This document shows positions 51,876 to 61,212 of a stretch of 64,000 nt of DNA, piece after piece. The notes beneath the pieces were generated by a model. The model was not told the DNA's origin. It did no database searches and saw only the letters and a list, made by a program, of their open reading frames with translations. The DNA is from Geomonas subterranea (GTDB lineage: Bacteria; Desulfobacterota; Desulfuromonadia; Geobacterales; Geobacteraceae), in assembly GCF_019063845.1 (NCBI RefSeq), contig NZ_CP077683.1, forward strand, positions 620,001 to 684,000, given 5' to 3'. The stretch's first letter is position 1. Each line of letters starts with the position of its first letter. The position numbers and the translations under genes were made by a program.

Positions 51876-53672
51876 ATGATAGCTGCCGGCAATGATACCA
51901 GTGCCCAGGAAACGGAAGTAAGGGCGCTCGCGCCGGGATGGTCCGGCGTCCTGGCCAAGGCTGCGGCGGAACTGGCCGTGATCGCGGGGACCACCGAGGA
52001 CGAGTTCCTTGCCATCGGCGGCAGGCTGCAGGACTTCTACCAGCGCGGTCTGGGGATTTCCGGGCTTGCCTCCGAGATGGTGGGGGAGGTCGCCGGCGAC
52101 CACGTGACCGGCGCCATGGACCGGCTGGGGGAGATGCTCGACCACATGGGGCACTACGTGGACCGGGCCCAGAGCGAGATCGAGGGGAGTGCCCAGACGC
52201 TGCGCGAGATCCTCGTGCTTCTGGAGAAGGTGGGCGATCCGCTGTCGGGGTTCAAGAAGGTGAACAAGGTGCTGCGGATGCTCGGCATCTCCACCAAGAT
52301 AGAGAGCGCGCGCCTCGGGCAGAGCGCGGCCGGGTTCGACACCCTGGCCAGCGACGTGGGAGAGCTTTCGGTCCAGGTCAACGACAAGGCCGCATTCATA
52401 ATGAAGAGAAAGGATGACCTGGCGAGGGAGATCGAGCGTACCCTGACCGGTGTGCTGGAGACCGGCGCCCAGCAGCACGACAAGGTCATCGAGATCCTGG
52501 GGCGGACCAAGGCGAGCCTGCAGTCCCTGACCGAGATCAACGCGCGCTGCTCCAGTTCGGTCGCGCTCGTTTCCGCCGTCTCGGACGAGGTGTACCGCTC
52601 CATCGGCGACGTGGTCATGTCGATGCAGGCCCACGACATCGTGCGCCAGCAGATCGAGCATGTCCACGAGGCGCTTTACGAGGTCAAGGACGGCCTGGAC
52701 GCGGGGAGCTGCGGCGCCGACGCGACAGCCACCATCTGCGAGTTGCAGATGGCGCAGCTGCGGCACGCCTCCGACGAGCTGGACTCCGCGGTGCGGGTCA
52801 TCATGGAGAGCCTGAGGGAGGTGGCCAGGAAGCAGTCCGGCCTCTCCGCGCAGACCAGCGGCATGGCCGGCATCGCCGACCAGGCAGGGGGAAGCTTCTT
52901 CACCGGCATGGAGAAGGACATCTCGGTGGTGAGCGACGCGCTCCTGGAGAGCTCGAAGGTGAACCAGGCGCTGTGCCTCGCCATGGGAACCGTCGCGGAG
53001 ACGGTGGGCGAAATCGCCACCTTCGTCGGGGACATCGAGAAGATCGGCGAGGAGATCAAGCTGATCGCCCTCAACGCCCAGATCAAGTCGGCCTATACCG
53101 GTGACGAGGGAGCGGCGCTCGGTGTGCTGGCCGAGGCGATCCAGCGCCTCTCCATCGACGCCATCGACCACACCGGCGCGGTCTCCGGCACCCTGCAGGG
53201 GATCATCGCGGTCACCGACCGTCTGAGCGAAGGGGTGAACGTGGAGACCACGGGGCTCGAAAGCGAGGTGCACGGCATGGTGCAGACCCTTTCCGGCCTG
53301 GTGAACACGCTGCGGCAGGTGAACGACACGCTGCAGCACTCTCTGCACAAGATGGACGACGCCGTGAGCAGGCTTTCCACCGACATCGAGCAGGTGGTCT
53401 CCGGGATCACGGTGCACCGCAAGGTGGCCCAGGTGCTGGAGGAATCGGTCCGGTCCATCTCCGGCGTCGCGGCCGAGGCCCGCAGGCTCGCCCCGGCCGG
53501 CAGCGCCGGAAACCTGGACCAGCTGGCCCAGCGTTACACCATGCAGAGCGAGCGCAGGATCCACGAGTCGCTGAGCGGCCCCGCCACCGGGGGGAGGATG
53601 CCGACCCAGTCGGCGCCGCCGCCGCCCGCGGACGACGAAGATGAGCTTGGCGGAAACGTGGAACTTTTCTAA
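51876..53672 (+). CDS. Soluble MCP-like chemosensory protein
   Basis: The 598-residue product has no signal peptide, membrane helix or HAMP domain. It is a long helical coiled-coil protein. Two segments resemble the receptor signalling tip and its flank: RMLGISTKIESARLGQSAAG (near 138) and KLIALNAQIKSAYTGDEGAA (near 394), the second closer to the MCP consensus (NLLALNAAIEAARAGE). A VMSMQAHDIVRQQIEHV segment lies near 247. The C-terminus is a Pro-rich tail. It opens a cheY-cheA-cheR-cheD-cheB operon and is probably the cognate cytoplasmic signalling partner. No sensor domain is recognised. Confidence 0.75.
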   Translation: MIAAGNDTSAQETEVRALAPGWSGVLAKAAAELAVIAGTTEDEFLAIGGRLQDFYQRGLGISGLASEMVGEVAGDHVTGAMDRLGEMLDHMGHYVDRAQSEIEGSAQTLREILVLLEKVGDPLSGFKKVNKVLRMLGISTKIESARLGQSAAGFDTLASDVGELSVQVNDKAAFIMKRKDDLAREIERTLTGVLETGAQQHDKVIEILGRTKASLQSLTEINARCSSSVALVSAVSDEVYRSIGDVVMSMQAHDIVRQQIEHVHEALYEVKDGLDAGSCGADATATICELQMAQLRHASDELDSAVRVIMESLREVARKQSGLSAQTSGMAGIADQAGGSFFTGMEKDISVVSDALLESSKVNQALCLAMGTVAETVGEIATFVGDIEKIGEEIKLIALNAQIKSAYTGDEGAALGVLAEAIQRLSIDAIDHTGAVSGTLQGIIAVTDRLSEGVNVETTGLESEVHGMVQTLSGLVNTLRQVNDTLQHSLHKMDDAVSRLSTDIEQVVSGITVHRKVAQVLEESVRSISGVAAEARRLAPAGSAGNLDQLAQRYTMQSERRIHESLSGPATGGRMPTQSAPPPPADDEDELGGNVELF

Positions 53673-53690
53673 ACAAAGGCGAGGATCCAT

Positions 53691-54047
53691 ATGGATGAAG
53701 TGAAGTTGGAACGCATGACAGACCCGCAGGGGACGGAGATCCTCAAGGTATCCGGCGGAGTCGGCATCTGCGAGGCCGGGGAATTCCGGGAGGCCCTTCT
53801 CCTGGCGCTCGAGGCGGCCCCGGAGGTGCGGGTCGATGTCACCGGGCTGACCGGGATCGACCTTACCGGGCTGCAGCTTCTGTGCTCGGCGCACCAGAGT
53901 GCGGTGCGCCGCGGCAAGAACCTGCACATTTTCGACGGCGGCAACGCCACCTTCCGCGACACGGCGACCGGCGCCGGATTTCAAAGGCACACCGGGTGTC
54001 CGCAAGATCGAGCTTGCAGTTGCATCTGGGTAGGAGGAGAGAGCTAA
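53691..54047 (+). CDS. STAS-domain protein (anti-sigma antagonist-like)
   Basis: This 118-residue protein has a STAS fold: an EILKVSGGVGICEAGEFREA opening, then VRVDVTGLTGIDLTGLQLLC. The usual DSSGLQLL motif reads DLTGLQLL, so a Thr sits where the phosphorylatable Ser normally is. The C-terminus has three Cys/Arg-rich residues. It sits between the MCP-like gene and cheY and overlaps cheY by one base (TAATG). It may act as a phospho-switch in this chemosensory pathway. Confidence 0.82.
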   Translation: MDEVKLERMTDPQGTEILKVSGGVGICEAGEFREALLLALEAAPEVRVDVTGLTGIDLTGLQLLCSAHQSAVRRGKNLHIFDGGNATFRDTATGAGFQRHTGCPQDRACSCIWVGGES

Positions 54048-54412
54048 TGGCCAAAGTGATAATGACAGCCGATGATTCTGCCAGCGTGAGGCAGATGGTG
54101 ACCTTCACCCTGAAGCAGGGTGGCTACGACGTGGTGGAGGCGGTGGACGGCAAGGATGCGCTGCAAAAGCTCTCCACCACCAAGGTGGACATGCTGATCA
54201 CCGACCTGAACATGCCCAACCTGGACGGCATCGGGCTGATCAAGGGGGCAAGGGCGCTGGCCAGCTGCAAGTTCATCCCCATCGTCATGCTGACCACGGA
54301 GTCCCAGGACTCCAAGAAGCAGGAAGGAAAGGCGGCCGGCGCCACCGGCTGGATCGTCAAGCCTTTCAAGCCTGAACAACTCATGGCGGTTGTGAAGAAG
54401 GTGCTGGGATGA
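54047..54412 (+). CDS. cheY: CheY-like response regulator
   Basis: This 121-residue single receiver domain has acidic residues Asp9 and Asp10, the phosphoacceptor Asp53 (LITDLNMPNLDG), Thr83/Thr84 and Lys105 (VKPFKPEQ). ATG 54047 overlaps the STAS stop (TAATG) and has GGAGGAGAGAG upstream. It is followed at once by cheA with a 4-base overlap and should be its phosphorylation target. The output (motor, pilus or gene regulation) is not shown. Confidence 0.93.
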   Translation: MAKVIMTADDSASVRQMVTFTLKQGGYDVVEAVDGKDALQKLSTTKVDMLITDLNMPNLDGIGLIKGARALASCKFIPIVMLTTESQDSKKQEGKAAGATGWIVKPFKPEQLMAVVKKVLG

Positions 54413-56499
54413 TGGACCTCCATCGGCAGGCGTTCAAGGAAGAGGCATACGAGCTCCTGGCGGAACTGGAGTCATCGCTTCTGGAGCTTGAGGAGCGGCC
54501 CGATGACCAGGATCTGATCGGCAGGGTGTTCCGTGCCATGCACACCATCAAGGGATCAGGCTCCATGTTCGGCTTCGACGACATCGCGAGCTTCACCCAC
54601 GAGGTGGAAACCGTCTTCGACATGGTGCGTAACGGCAAGCTTAGCGTCACGAGCCGCCTGGTGAACCTCACCCTGGCCGCCCGCGACCAGATCCGGGCCA
54701 TGCTCGACGCCGCCGACAGTGGCGCGGAAGCCGACCTGCAGGCGAGCGCCGCGATCATCGTCGGGCTGCGCGAGCTGGCGGGGTTCGGCGGCGGCGTTGC
54801 GGAAACAGACGAGCGGCACGAGGAGGCTCTCGTGCAGCAAAAGGATCCCGTCACCTACCGGATCCGCTTCGTGCCTCCCCGCGACATCTTCGTCACCGGC
54901 ACCAACCCGCTGAACCTGCTGGCCGAGATGAAGGAGCTCGGGACCTGCACCGTCGTGGCGCAGACCGACGGGTTCCCGCCGCTTGAGGAGATGGACCCGG
55001 AGGGATGCTACGTCTACTGGGACGTCATCCTCACCACCGACCAGGGCGAGAACGCGGTGCGCGACATCTTCATCTTCGTGGAGGACGACTGCGAGCTGAA
55101 GATCGACGTCGTCGCCGAGCACAGCCGCTACGACGAGCAGCAGGATTACAAGAAACTCGGGGAGATCCTCCTGGAGCGGGGGGACATCACCCCGCAGGAG
55201 ATGAAGGAGGTGCTCTCCCGCCAGAGGAGGTTCGGCGAACTTGCCGTCGCCGAGGGGATTCTCCCCGAAGGGAAGGTGCAGTCGGCCCTGGCCGAGCAAA
55301 AGCATGTGAAGGAGGTCCGCCAGGAGAAGCAGGTGGCGGACGCCTCCTCCAGCATCCGCGTCCCGGCCGAGCGGCTCGACCTCCTGGTGAACCTGGTGGG
55401 CGAGATGGTGACGGTACAGGCGCGCCTGTCGCAGACGGCGGCGCAGCGCGACGACGCGGAGCTCATGGCCATCGCCGAGGAGGTCGAGCGCCTGACCGCG
55501 GAGCTGCGCGACAGCGCCCTGAACATCCGCATGCTCCCGATCGGGAGCACCTTCAGCAAGTTCAAGCGCCTGGTGCGCGACCTCTCGGCGGAGCTCGGCA
55601 AGCAGATCGAGATGACCACGGAAGGGGCCGAGACCGAACTGGACAAGACGGTGATCGAGAAGCTGAACGATCCCCTGGTGCACCTGATCAGGAACAGCAT
55701 CGACCACGGTATCGAGCTTCCCGAGGTGCGCGAGGCCGCCGGCAAACCCGCGCGCGGCACCGTGCACCTCGCGGCGGTCCATTCCGGCGACAGCGTCCTC
55801 ATCACCATAGCCGACGACGGGGCGGGGCTGGACAAGGAGGCGATCCGCACCAAGGGGATCGAGCGGGGGATCATCCCGGCCAACGCCGAGCTCTCCGAGA
55901 AGGAGCTCTTCTGTCTCATCTTCGCCCCCGGCTTCTCCACGGCCAAGACCGTCTCCTCCGTCTCGGGTCGCGGGGTGGGGATGGACGTGGTGAAGCGTGC
56001 CATCGAGAACCTGCGCGGCAGCATCGACATCACCAGCGTGCGCGGCCAGGGAACCCGCATCACCGTGAAGATCCCGCTCACCCTGGCGATCATCGAGAGC
56101 CTCCTGGTGAAGATCGGCGACGACTCCTTCATGATGCCGCTGGCCCTGGTCGACGAGTGCGTCGAGCTGACCCGCGAGGACGTCGCCCGCTCGCACGGCA
56201 GGAACCTGGCCCACGTGCGCGAGCACCTGGTCCCCTACATACCGCTTCGGCGGCACTTCAAGATTTCCGGCGCCCCCCCCGAGATCGAGCAGATCGTGAT
56301 CACCCAGGTCGACGGGATGCGGGTCGGTTTCGTGGTGGACCATGTCATCGGGGAGCACCAGACCGTGATCAAGTCGCTCGGGCGCGCCTACAAGGACACC
56401 GAGGGGATCTCGGGCGCCACCATCCTCGGGGACGGTTCCGTCGCCCTCATCCTCGACATCCCGCAGCTGGTGCAGGCGGTCGAGACGGAACAGAACTGA
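54409..56499 (+). CDS. cheA: CheA-type chemosensory histidine kinase
   Basis: The 696-residue product has an HPt domain with phospho-His45 (MHTIKGSGSMFG). A P2-like region lies at about 144-235. A segment LGEILLERGDITPQEMKEVL followed by AVAEGILPEGKVQSALAEQK (about 247-300) resembles the GspE/MshEN N-terminal domain. Then come the dimerisation helices, the HATPase domain (HLIRNSIDHGIELPE, DDGAGLD, GRGVGMDVVK) and a CheW-like C-terminal domain. It autophosphorylates and passes phosphate to CheY and CheB. It overlaps cheY by 4 bases. No separate cheW follows. Confidence 0.94.
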   Translation: MMDLHRQAFKEEAYELLAELESSLLELEERPDDQDLIGRVFRAMHTIKGSGSMFGFDDIASFTHEVETVFDMVRNGKLSVTSRLVNLTLAARDQIRAMLDAADSGAEADLQASAAIIVGLRELAGFGGGVAETDERHEEALVQQKDPVTYRIRFVPPRDIFVTGTNPLNLLAEMKELGTCTVVAQTDGFPPLEEMDPEGCYVYWDVILTTDQGENAVRDIFIFVEDDCELKIDVVAEHSRYDEQQDYKKLGEILLERGDITPQEMKEVLSRQRRFGELAVAEGILPEGKVQSALAEQKHVKEVRQEKQVADASSSIRVPAERLDLLVNLVGEMVTVQARLSQTAAQRDDAELMAIAEEVERLTAELRDSALNIRMLPIGSTFSKFKRLVRDLSAELGKQIEMTTEGAETELDKTVIEKLNDPLVHLIRNSIDHGIELPEVREAAGKPARGTVHLAAVHSGDSVLITIADDGAGLDKEAIRTKGIERGIIPANAELSEKELFCLIFAPGFSTAKTVSSVSGRGVGMDVVKRAIENLRGSIDITSVRGQGTRITVKIPLTLAIIESLLVKIGDDSFMMPLALVDECVELTREDVARSHGRNLAHVREHLVPYIPLRRHFKISGAPPEIEQIVITQVDGMRVGFVVDHVIGEHQTVIKSLGRAYKDTEGISGATILGDGSVALILDIPQLVQAVETEQN

Positions 56500-56518
56500 C
56501 GAGGAGGATGCAGCGCCT

Positions 56519-57391
56519 ATGCAAGCAGCGAGGGCCATTATGGAAGAAGGTGTCATCGACCACAGCGCAACCCTGTCGGCGCGCGACTTCGGCAGGCTGA
56601 GCCGCTTTATATACGACACCTGCGGCATAAAGATGCCGGAGGTGAAGAAGACCATGCTGGAGGCGCGCCTGCAGAAACGGCTGAGAAGCCTCGGCATGCA
56701 CAGCTTCACCGACTACTGCGATTTTCTCTTTTCCTCGGCCGGCATGGAGCAGGAACTGGTGCCGATGCTGGACATGGTCACCACCAACAAGACCGACTTT
56801 TTCCGGGAGCCGGAGCATTTCAACTACCTGACCCAGACCGTGCTCCCCGAGTGGGTGAAGCGTCATCCGGGAGGGACCCTGGCCATCTGGAGCGCCGGCT
56901 GCTCGTCCGGCGAGGAGCCCTACACCCTCTCCATGGTCCTCTCCGAGTTTGCCCTCAGAAACCCGGGGTTCGACTTCAGGATTCTCGCCACCGACATCTC
57001 CACCCGCGTCCTGGACAAGGCTAAGACCGCCATCTACACGGAAAGCCAGGTCGAGCCGGTCGCCATGGAGCTCAAGAAGAAATATCTGCTGCGCAGCAAG
57101 GACCGCTCCAGCGGCATGGTGCGCATCGTCCCGGAATTGCGGGATAAGGTGCGCTTTCGCCGTCTCAATTTCATGGACGATGACTTCGGCATGCGCGAGC
57201 ATCTGGACATCATCTTCTGCCGCAACGTCATCATCTATTTCGACCGCCCCACCCAGGAGAAGTTGCTGCAGCGTTTCCACCGCCACATGAAGCCCGGTTC
57301 CTACATCTTCATGGGGCACTCGGAAACCCTGAGCGGCCTCGACGTGCCGCTGGTGAGCGTCTATCCCACTGTGTACCGCAGGCCACGGTGA
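56519..57391 (+). CDS. cheR: Chemoreceptor methyltransferase CheR
   Basis: The 290-residue product has an N-terminal helical domain (about 15-90) and a SAM-binding domain: WSAGCSSGEEPYTLSM near 121-136, then ILATDIS near 158, and FCRNVIIYFD near 232-241. It methylates receptor glutamates. The start is ATG 56519, about 12 bases after GAGGAGG; a second in-frame ATG lies 21 bases on. It overlaps cheD at TGATG and is paired with cheB downstream. Confidence 0.93.
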   Translation: MQAARAIMEEGVIDHSATLSARDFGRLSRFIYDTCGIKMPEVKKTMLEARLQKRLRSLGMHSFTDYCDFLFSSAGMEQELVPMLDMVTTNKTDFFREPEHFNYLTQTVLPEWVKRHPGGTLAIWSAGCSSGEEPYTLSMVLSEFALRNPGFDFRILATDISTRVLDKAKTAIYTESQVEPVAMELKKKYLLRSKDRSSGMVRIVPELRDKVRFRRLNFMDDDFGMREHLDIIFCRNVIIYFDRPTQEKLLQRFHRHMKPGSYIFMGHSETLSGLDVPLVSVYPTVYRRPR

Positions 57392-57885
57392 TGCCGTACG
57401 CGCAGAGCCGTGTGGTCTACCTGAAACCGGGCCAGATAATGGTAAGCTCTGACCCGGTGCTGGTGGCCACACTCCTTGGCTCCTGCGTCGCGGTCACCAT
57501 TTTCAATTACCGCCTGCGGCTGGGAGCGATCTGTCACGCCCAGCTTCCCGGTGACGGCAGGTTCACCGGCGGCGAGGTGCACGAGGGGGCTGGCAAGTAC
57601 GTCGATACGGCCATCCGCGAGATGCTGGAGTGGCTGCTGAGCCGGGGGGCGCTGCGCGGGGAACTCGAGGCGAAGGTCTTTGGCGGTTCCGACATGTTCG
57701 ACGTCCGTGGCAGAGGACGCAGCGTAGGCCGGGAGAACGCGGAGATGGCGCTGAAAATCCTGGCGCGCGAGTCGGTCCGGGTCGCCAAGCAGGACCTCGG
57801 GGGGGAGCGCGGGAGGAAGATCATCTTCCACCCCCACACCGGGGAGGTTTACTTGAAACGGCTGCGAAAATCGGGGGTCTGTTAA
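57391..57885 (+). CDS. cheD: Receptor deamidase CheD
   Basis: The 164-residue product starts at ATG 57391 in the TGATG overlap with cheR (GTG 57388 is an alternative). The catalytic Cys32 is in LLGSCVAVTIF and His49 in GAICHAQLPG, with a downstream Thr completing the usual triad. CheD deamidates receptor glutamines and can act as a CheC partner. No cheC is present here. It ends at 57885, directly before cheB. Confidence 0.92.
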   Translation: MPYAQSRVVYLKPGQIMVSSDPVLVATLLGSCVAVTIFNYRLRLGAICHAQLPGDGRFTGGEVHEGAGKYVDTAIREMLEWLLSRGALRGELEAKVFGGSDMFDVRGRGRSVGRENAEMALKILARESVRVAKQDLGGERGRKIIFHPHTGEVYLKRLRKSGVC

Positions 57886-58953
57886 ATGCCCAAGAAGATA
57901 AAGGTGCTCATCGTTGACGACTCCGCCGTGGTGCGTCAGACCATGGTGGAGATCCTCTCTTCCGACCCGCAGATCGAGGTGATGTCGACCGCGGGCGATC
58001 CCTTCATCGCCGCTGACCGGATCAGGCAGGAGGTCCCCGACGTCATCACCCTCGACGTCGAGATGCCCCGGATGGACGGGATCACCTTCCTGCACAAGAT
58101 CATGAGTCAGCATCCCATCCCGGTGGTGATGTGTTCGAGCCTGACCGAGAAGGGGTCGGAGACGGCCCTGAAGGCCCTGGAGTACGGGGCGGTGGAGATC
58201 ATCCAGAAGCCGCGCCTGGGGACCAAGGCGTTTCTGGAGGAGTCCCGGGTCCGGATCTGCGACGCGGTGAAGGCGGCGAGCCAGGCCAGGCTCAGGCGGG
58301 TATCCGCGGTCACGCACCAGGTGTCGCCCAAACTCACCGCCGACGTAATCATGGACAAGCCCAAGAGCCAGGCGATGATGCAGACCACCGAGAAGGTGGT
58401 GGTAGTCGGGGCCTCCACGGGGGGGACCGAGGCGTTGCGGACCTTTTTGGAGTCGCTGCCGGCGGACTCCCCGGGGATCGTGATCGTGCAGCACATGCCG
58501 GAGGGGTTCACCCGCGCCTTCTCGCAGAGGCTGGACGGCCTGTGCCGGATCACGGTCAAGGAGGCCGAGAACAACGACACCGTGGTGCGCGGCCGGGCCC
58601 TCATCGCGCCGGGAAACCACCACCTGCTCCTGAAGCGCAGCGGCGCGCGCTACTACGTCGAGATCAAGGACGGCCCCCTGGTGTCGCGCCACCGCCCCTC
58701 GGTCGACGTGCTGTTTCGCTCCGCCGCGCGCTACGCCGGGAAAAACGCCGTAGGGGTGATCATGACCGGCATGGGGGATGACGGCGCCCACGGCATGCTG
58801 GAGATGAAGCAGGCCGGCGCGCTCAACATCGCCCAGGACGAGGCGAGCTGCATCGTCTTCGGGATGCCCAACGAGGCGATCAAGCTGGGAGGAGTCGACT
58901 ACATCCGTCCCCTGGACTCCATCAGCCGCGAAGTCTTGAAGCTGTGCAACTAA
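57886..58953 (+). CDS. cheB: Chemotaxis methylesterase CheB
   Basis: The 355-residue product has an N-terminal receiver (Asp11, Asp12 and phospho-Asp57) and a C-terminal methylesterase. The catalytic triad is Ser177 (GASTGG), His203 (QHMPEG) and Asp299 (GMGDDGAHG). It demethylates receptors after CheA-dependent phosphorylation. It starts right after cheD, and a perfect 16-base palindrome follows its stop. Confidence 0.95.
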   Translation: MPKKIKVLIVDDSAVVRQTMVEILSSDPQIEVMSTAGDPFIAADRIRQEVPDVITLDVEMPRMDGITFLHKIMSQHPIPVVMCSSLTEKGSETALKALEYGAVEIIQKPRLGTKAFLEESRVRICDAVKAASQARLRRVSAVTHQVSPKLTADVIMDKPKSQAMMQTTEKVVVVGASTGGTEALRTFLESLPADSPGIVIVQHMPEGFTRAFSQRLDGLCRITVKEAENNDTVVRGRALIAPGNHHLLLKRSGARYYVEIKDGPLVSRHRPSVDVLFRSAARYAGKNAVGVIMTGMGDDGAHGMLEMKQAGALNIAQDEASCIVFGMPNEAIKLGGVDYIRPLDSISREVLKLCN

Positions 58954-58957
58954 ACGG

Positions 58958-58973
58958 CTGAACGGCCGTTCAG
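58958..58973. promoter_or_regulatory. Perfect 16-bp palindrome after cheB
   Basis: CTGAACGGCCGTTCAG is a perfect inverted repeat with no loop, lying four bases after the cheB stop and 38 bases before the EAL-HDOD start. It has no T-run, so it is not an obvious terminator. It could be an operator or a short stem. Confidence 0.4.
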
Positions 58974-59010
58974 GTTGAACCTTGAACGTCTTTTGCTTTT
59001 AGAGGTTTTC

Positions 59011-60246
59011 ATGCTTGAGGAAAAGTTCTTTCTGGGGCGCCAGCCCATTCTGGACCGGACCCAGCAGATCATGGGGTTCGAGCTCCTGTTCCGCTCGCCG
59101 GAAAGCCTGTACGCCGCGAACATCCTCGACGTGCAGGCGGCGAGCGCCAGCGTGATCGTGAACGCGCTGACGCAGTTCGGCATCCAGGACGTGCTCGGGA
59201 GGCACAAGGGCTTTTTCAACGTGACCCGCGAGGTGCTGATGAGCGACGCGGTGGAGCTCCTGCCCAAGGAGCGCGTGGTGATCGAACTGCTGGAGAGCAT
59301 CGTCGCCGACCAGGAGGTGGTGGAACGCTGCCGCTCCCTCAAAGCCCTGGGGTTCAGCCTCGCCCTGGACGACCACGTCTACTCCCCCGCCTTCCATGAC
59401 ATCTACCGCATGATCGACATCGTCAAGGTGGACGTCCTGGAGACTCCTGCGCAGTCCCTGCCGGAAATGGTGGAGAACCTCAGGAAGTGGCCTCTCACGC
59501 TCCTGGCCGAGAAGGTCGAGAACGCTGAGCACTACAAGTTCTGCTCGCAGCTTGGCTTCGACCTCTTCCAGGGGTACTACTTCGCCCGCCCCGTGGTGCT
59601 CAGGCAGAACAAGATCGACATCGGCAAGATCACCATGATGCAGCTCATGAAGCAGGTGATGGCCGACGCCGAGTGGGGGGAGATCGAGGAGACCTTCAAG
59701 CAGAACCCGGGGCTCACCTACAACCTGCTCCGCCTGGTGAACTCGGTCGCCATGGGGCTCAGGGTCCGGATCAAGACGCTGCGTCACGCCCTGACCGTGC
59801 TCGGCCTTGAACAGCTCAAGCGCTGGATCACCCTCGCGCTGTACGCGAGCAACGATCAAAACGGGGTGCAAAGCCCGCTTCTGGAGATGGCGGCGACCCG
59901 CGGCAAGTTGATGGAGCTTCTCATCCTCGCGTCGCGTGGCCGGGGCGCGGGGGAACTCGCCGACCAGGGGTTCATGGTCGGCATCCTCTCCCTCATCGAC
60001 GTCCTCTTCGAGGACTCCATGGCCGAGCTGGTCGGCAAGCTGAACCTCGTGGAGAACGTGAAGAGCGCCCTTTTGCACCGAGAGGGTGACCTGGGCGGGC
60101 TCCTGGTGCTCGCCGAGATGCTGGAGCGGGCCGATTTCGCCGCCGTGAGCGAGCAGCTGGATATCTGCGAACTGGAGCTGGACCAGCTTCTCTCCGCACA
60201 GCTGGAGACCTTCTCCTGGGCCGACAAGCTGAGCGCATCTCTCTAA
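59011..60246 (+). CDS. EAL-HDOD (YuxH-type) signalling protein
   Basis: The 411-residue product starts at ATG 59011, five bases after AGAGG. The N-terminal half is EAL-like but degenerate: the motif reads ELL (about 24-26). Further key segments are SLALDDHV and IVKVDVL, with the KVEN and DLFQGYYFARP pattern after them. The C-terminal half (about 195-400) is an HDOD domain (LLRLVNSVAMGL...ALTVLGLEQLKRW). Such proteins usually lack phosphodiesterase activity and act as regulatory or scaffold proteins. It closes the chemosensory operon and may be its output or regulator. Confidence 0.88.
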   Translation: MLEEKFFLGRQPILDRTQQIMGFELLFRSPESLYAANILDVQAASASVIVNALTQFGIQDVLGRHKGFFNVTREVLMSDAVELLPKERVVIELLESIVADQEVVERCRSLKALGFSLALDDHVYSPAFHDIYRMIDIVKVDVLETPAQSLPEMVENLRKWPLTLLAEKVENAEHYKFCSQLGFDLFQGYYFARPVVLRQNKIDIGKITMMQLMKQVMADAEWGEIEETFKQNPGLTYNLLRLVNSVAMGLRVRIKTLRHALTVLGLEQLKRWITLALYASNDQNGVQSPLLEMAATRGKLMELLILASRGRGAGELADQGFMVGILSLIDVLFEDSMAELVGKLNLVENVKSALLHREGDLGGLLVLAEMLERADFAAVSEQLDICELELDQLLSAQLETFSWADKLSASL

Positions 60247-60255
60247 TTTCACTCC

Positions 60256-60283
60256 TTGACACGAACCTTTCTTTTGATGTAAC
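60256..60283 (+). promoter_or_regulatory. Possible promoter for kdsB
   Basis: TTGACA (60256-60261) lies 16 bases before TGTAAC (60278-60283). The transcript leader would be about 150 bases and is AC-rich (60350-60400). The -35 box is perfect, the -10 box moderate. Confidence 0.4.
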
Positions 60284-60442
60284 TTGTTTCGTCCCGCCAG
60301 ACAAGGGACGGAGCCCGCGGTTAAGGCTGCGCTCCACCGGCTAAAATCGCAGCAAAAGCCAGCCACAAAAAATCACCAAAACCACAACCGCAACCAGGAC
60401 TCGATGCCGGCCCGACCGGTGCGGGTCGTACTGAGACGCCAC

Positions 60443-61198
60443 ATGAAAATAACCGCGGTAATTCCCGCCAGGTATGCTTCTACGCGTTTTGAGGGTAAGG
60501 CATTGGCGGACATCATGGGGAAACCCATGGTGCAGCATGTGTATGAGCGCGCCTCCCGGGCCAACCTCGTTTCCGATGTGATAGTGGCGACCGATGACGA
60601 GCGGATCGCCGCCGCGGTGCGCGCCTTCGGCGGTCGCGTCGAGATGACCTCCGCTGATCACGAGACCGGGACCGACCGGCTGGCCGAGGTTGCGGGAAGG
60701 CTCGATGCCGACATCATAGTCAACGTGCAGGGGGACGAGCCGCTCATCGATCCGGCCATGATCGACCAGGCCATCGCCCCGATGCTGGAAGATCCGTCCA
60801 TCCCGATGGCGACCCTCAAGTGCCGCATAAAGACGCTGCACGACTTCCTTTCGCCGAACGTGGTGAAGGTGGTCGCCGACCCGAAGGGGAACGTGCTCTA
60901 CTTTTCCCGTTCGCCGCTGCCGTTTTTCCGCGACAAGTGGAACGACCTGAAGGACGACGCCTTCTGCTGCGGGAAGCTCCTGTGCTACAAGCACGTGGGG
61001 CTCTACGTGTACCGCAGGGAGTTCCTCCCGGTGTTCGCCTCGCTTCCGCCGAGCTATCTGGAGATGGCCGAGAAGCTCGAGCAGTTGCGGGTGCTGGAGA
61101 ACGGCTACCGGATCAGGATCGTCGAGACCGAGTGCGAGTCCATCGGTGTCGACACCCCGGCCGACCTGGAGAAGGTGCTGGCCAAGCTTAAAGGGTAA
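60443..61198 (+). CDS. kdsB: 3-deoxy-manno-octulosonate cytidylyltransferase
   Basis: The 251-residue product starts at ATG 60443 (weak ribosome-binding site; the frame is open upstream but the conserved start is [19 protein letters not shown]). It has [13 protein letters not shown] near 92 and [11 protein letters not shown] near 154. It activates Kdo as CMP-Kdo for lipopolysaccharide inner core synthesis. It is followed by pyrG, which supplies the CTP. Confidence 0.94.
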   Translation: MKITAVIPARYASTRFEGKALADIMGKPMVQHVYERASRANLVSDVIVATDDERIAAAVRAFGGRVEMTSADHETGTDRLAEVAGRLDADIIVNVQGDEPLIDPAMIDQAIAPMLEDPSIPMATLKCRIKTLHDFLSPNVVKVVADPKGNVLYFSRSPLPFFRDKWNDLKDDAFCCGKLLCYKHVGLYVYRREFLPVFASLPPSYLEMAEKLEQLRVLENGYRIRIVETECESIGVDTPADLEKVLAKLKG

Positions 61199-61212
61199 CC
61201 ACCTTGACGGCC

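Noticed and set aside
54556..56709. 717-codon open frame antisense to cheA and cheR
   Set aside because: It spans two well-defined genes on the other strand and has no domain signature; GC-driven open frame.
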